From: Mycteria americana
Taxonomy: Eukaryota > Chordata > Aves > Ciconiiformes > Ciconiidae
Assembly: GCF_035582795.1 (NCBI RefSeq)
Contig: NC_134373.1
Location: 29,110,501 to 29,174,500, forward strand
Length of the DNA: 64,000 nt
Direction: 5' to 3'
The notes below the pieces were generated by a model. It ran no database searches. It saw only the letters and a list, made by a program, of their open reading frames with translations, and had not been told where the DNA came from. The translations under genes and the position numbers were made by a program. Positions 62,189 to 64,000 of the stretch are shown here, piece after piece. Every line of letters starts with the position of its first letter. Positions within the stretch are counted from its first letter, which is position 1.

Positions 62189-62550
62189 AATCATAGAATA
62201 ATGGAATGATTTGAGTTGGAAGGGACCTTTAAAGATCAGCTAGTCCAACCCCTCTGCAATGGGCAGGGACATCTTTCACTAGATCAGGTTGCTCAAAGCC
62301 CCATCCAACCTGACTTTGAACAATTCCAAGGATGGGGCATCCACAGCTTCTCTGGGCAACCTGTTCCAGTGTCTCACCACCCTCATCATAAAAAATGTCT
62401 TCCTTATATCTAATCTAAATCTACCCTCTTTCAGTTTAAAACCATTTCCTCTTGTCCTGTCACTGCAGACCCTGGTAAAAAGTCTTTCTCCATCTTTCTT
62501 ATAAGCCCCCTTTATATATTGAAAGGCTGCAATAAGGCCTTCAAGGAGCA
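62189..62550 (-). mobile_element. CR1 3'-end fragment with C-terminal ORF2
   Basis: A 5'-truncated CR1 on the minus strand. The octamer end is at 62189 (AATCATAGAAT on the + strand). The 3' UTR runs to about 62278. The ORF2 stop codon (TAG on the minus strand) is at 62279-62281. Upstream of it, the C-terminal coding part is open to at least 62548 and includes KGAYKKDGERLFTRV, RGNGFKLKEGRFRLD and HWNRLPREAVDAPS. The corresponding region of the element at the window start is recognisably similar but belongs to a different subfamily. Similarity fades beyond about 62550, where the typical LEKRRLRGD region is replaced, so the insertion breakpoint is near there. The coding remainder is uninterrupted over about 90 codons, which suggests a younger copy than the tails at 8707 and 28404. 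Confidence 0.93.
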
Positions 62551-64000
62551 GGAGGTCCTCACGGCTAATCTCTCTGTATCTGATGGCCACAGAGAATAGA
62601 CAGCAAGAAGATATAACCCTCTCCTCTCCTCCCCCATGGCTGAGATTTAAGATCTGTCTGTACAGGTAAGCCTGTTCACATGAAACAACAAGACTAGGCT
62701 TGAAAAAGGTGGTTAGGTGGAAATCTAGGCACTATCATGGAATAACAGCTCATTTGCTTTTAAGTCATTTCTTGTCTCACATCTGGGTATTTTTGCCTTT
62801 CTTACAATAATGCATAACTTCTATCTCAGCCTGGGAAATCAGACTAAGGAATAGTATTGTAAAGTAAGGAAAAGTTGTGTACTATTCCTTAATCTTATAC
62901 CATTTACATAGCGTTTTCTTAGCTAGTAAAATATGCAAAATATACCACTTATTTTAACAACAAGCTTTAGTTCTAAAACATACAGCCATAGGCTGAGTCT
63001 CACCTTCTCGTTGTTTGCAACCTGATTAATGAACTCCAGGTTTTCCATTTACAGATTATAAAGCCACTGCACTGTCCAAGTGTGTGCATTCTTTATTGAA
63101 GCGTTTAATGGAAAAAACCCAACATGATATATTTGGATCTGTCACAAAGGCCACTTTGACCTACTCACTTTCTCATGAAAATACCCCTTGGCACAAAGGT
63201 AAATTAACAAGCCCAGAAATACTTGTGGGAAATGTTTCTTACACTGATCAGCTGGGGCATTGATCTACCTTGGGGTGAGGGGAATGGGAATTCCAGCAGG
63301 ATTAAGTGATGCATTATTTTTTTTTCTGGAAGGACTGGGCAGAATAAGATGAATACAAAAGGATTTATAAATGTGCATTGTGCTGTTCCTCAAGACTTTG
63401 AAATACGACAGCTGTGTCCAAATCTAAGTAAGTTCTCTTCTGTTGTAACACATGGACACTGAAAAGTACAAACCAGAAAGGTCGTCTTTTTTTCTGGTGC
63501 TTGGGGTACATAGACTTGGACTAGCCCTCAGAAAGATGGAAATCTGCTGGGATGTATATGTTTTTCCTGTCCTTGGGATATTTTCTTGGATCCATTGTTT
63601 TCAGGTACACAACATTACCCATGCCTTTGAGGTTCTCTTGAGTCTCTTTCAACATGCTTAAAGTAAAAGCAATGGGCTTTTCTCTTATATCATTGCTATT
63701 GCTGTACCTGAGATGAGTAAAGGGTTGTATTCTCATTGACTAAATTGAATAGACAATCACAGAAGTACAAAATGAGAAAACACTAACAGAAGTGATTTCA
63801 TATCAGTCAAGCGACATCGCTTGAGTTGGATTACAACTTGCTGATCTGATGACCCTGGCTCTCTTCCCTCAATTGCCAGCTTCAGCCATCCTGGAAGGTG
63901 TTTCTCTGTCTTTCCCATCAGATTCCACCGTTCACACAGCACTTCTCTGCAAGTCACAAGTTTTTGGTAATTTCTATATTTTTTTTTAGTTCAATGCTGT
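62551..64000. other. Non-coding stretch to window end
   Basis: No gene, repeat or structured element recognised. Open frames of up to 71 codons look random. Confidence 0.7.

Noticed and set aside
1..64000. CRISPR arrays, operons, tRNA, rRNA, snRNA genes or nuclear mitochondrial insertions
   Set aside because: I saw no regularly spaced repeats, no tRNA B-box in a cloverleaf context, no snRNA or rRNA core motifs and no mitochondrial gene sequence. A tool scan (tRNAscan-SE, Infernal) would be the decisive test.

Overview
The window is nuclear DNA from a vertebrate, almost certainly a bird. The evidence is CR1 LINE copies ending in the avian-type octamer (ATTCTGTG-like units), short 5'-truncated CR1 tails on the minus strand, and two solo LTRs of a class III (ERVL-like) retrovirus family that begins TGT..GGTTTAACC when read on one strand and carries 5-bp target-site duplications. 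Base composition is AT-rich, introns or spacers dominate, and there is no prokaryotic gene organisation. The LTR family suggests a neoavian bird rather than a fowl, but that is an inference from memory of repeat families.

Layout: 1-2360 is a CR1 LINE that enters from outside the window. It holds the end of the endonuclease, the whole reverse transcriptase and the 3' tail, and is broken by two frameshifts and a stop. 2361-40358 is non-coding DNA holding degraded ancient amniote repeats, two CR1 tail fragments (8707-8770 and 28404-28456), several small tandem repeats and a CpG-dense block near 5040-5560. 40359-40914 and 43660-44254 are two complete solo LTRs in opposite orientation, 2.75 kb apart, each with its own perfect 5-bp duplication (AGCTG and ACAGT). 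44255-62188 is again non-coding, with microsatellites at 50409, 59909 and 61011 and several stretches that look like conserved non-coding DNA. 62189-62550 is a minus-strand CR1 tail that still encodes the C-terminal part of the reverse transcriptase ORF. The rest shows nothing recognisable.

I found no host protein-coding gene, tRNA, rRNA, snRNA or CRISPR that I can support. The longest open frame outside CR1 is 155 codons (38832-39299), has no recognisable domain, and is best read as chance. The window is most simply an intergenic region or a large intron. The points most worth checking are a possible 55-nt minus-strand exon (29270-29324), a possible 66-nt exon (16751-16816), the CpG-dense block around 5.0-5.6 kb, a 33-bp palindrome at 62002, and the inverted LTR pair. 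I see no evidence of a novel biological system.
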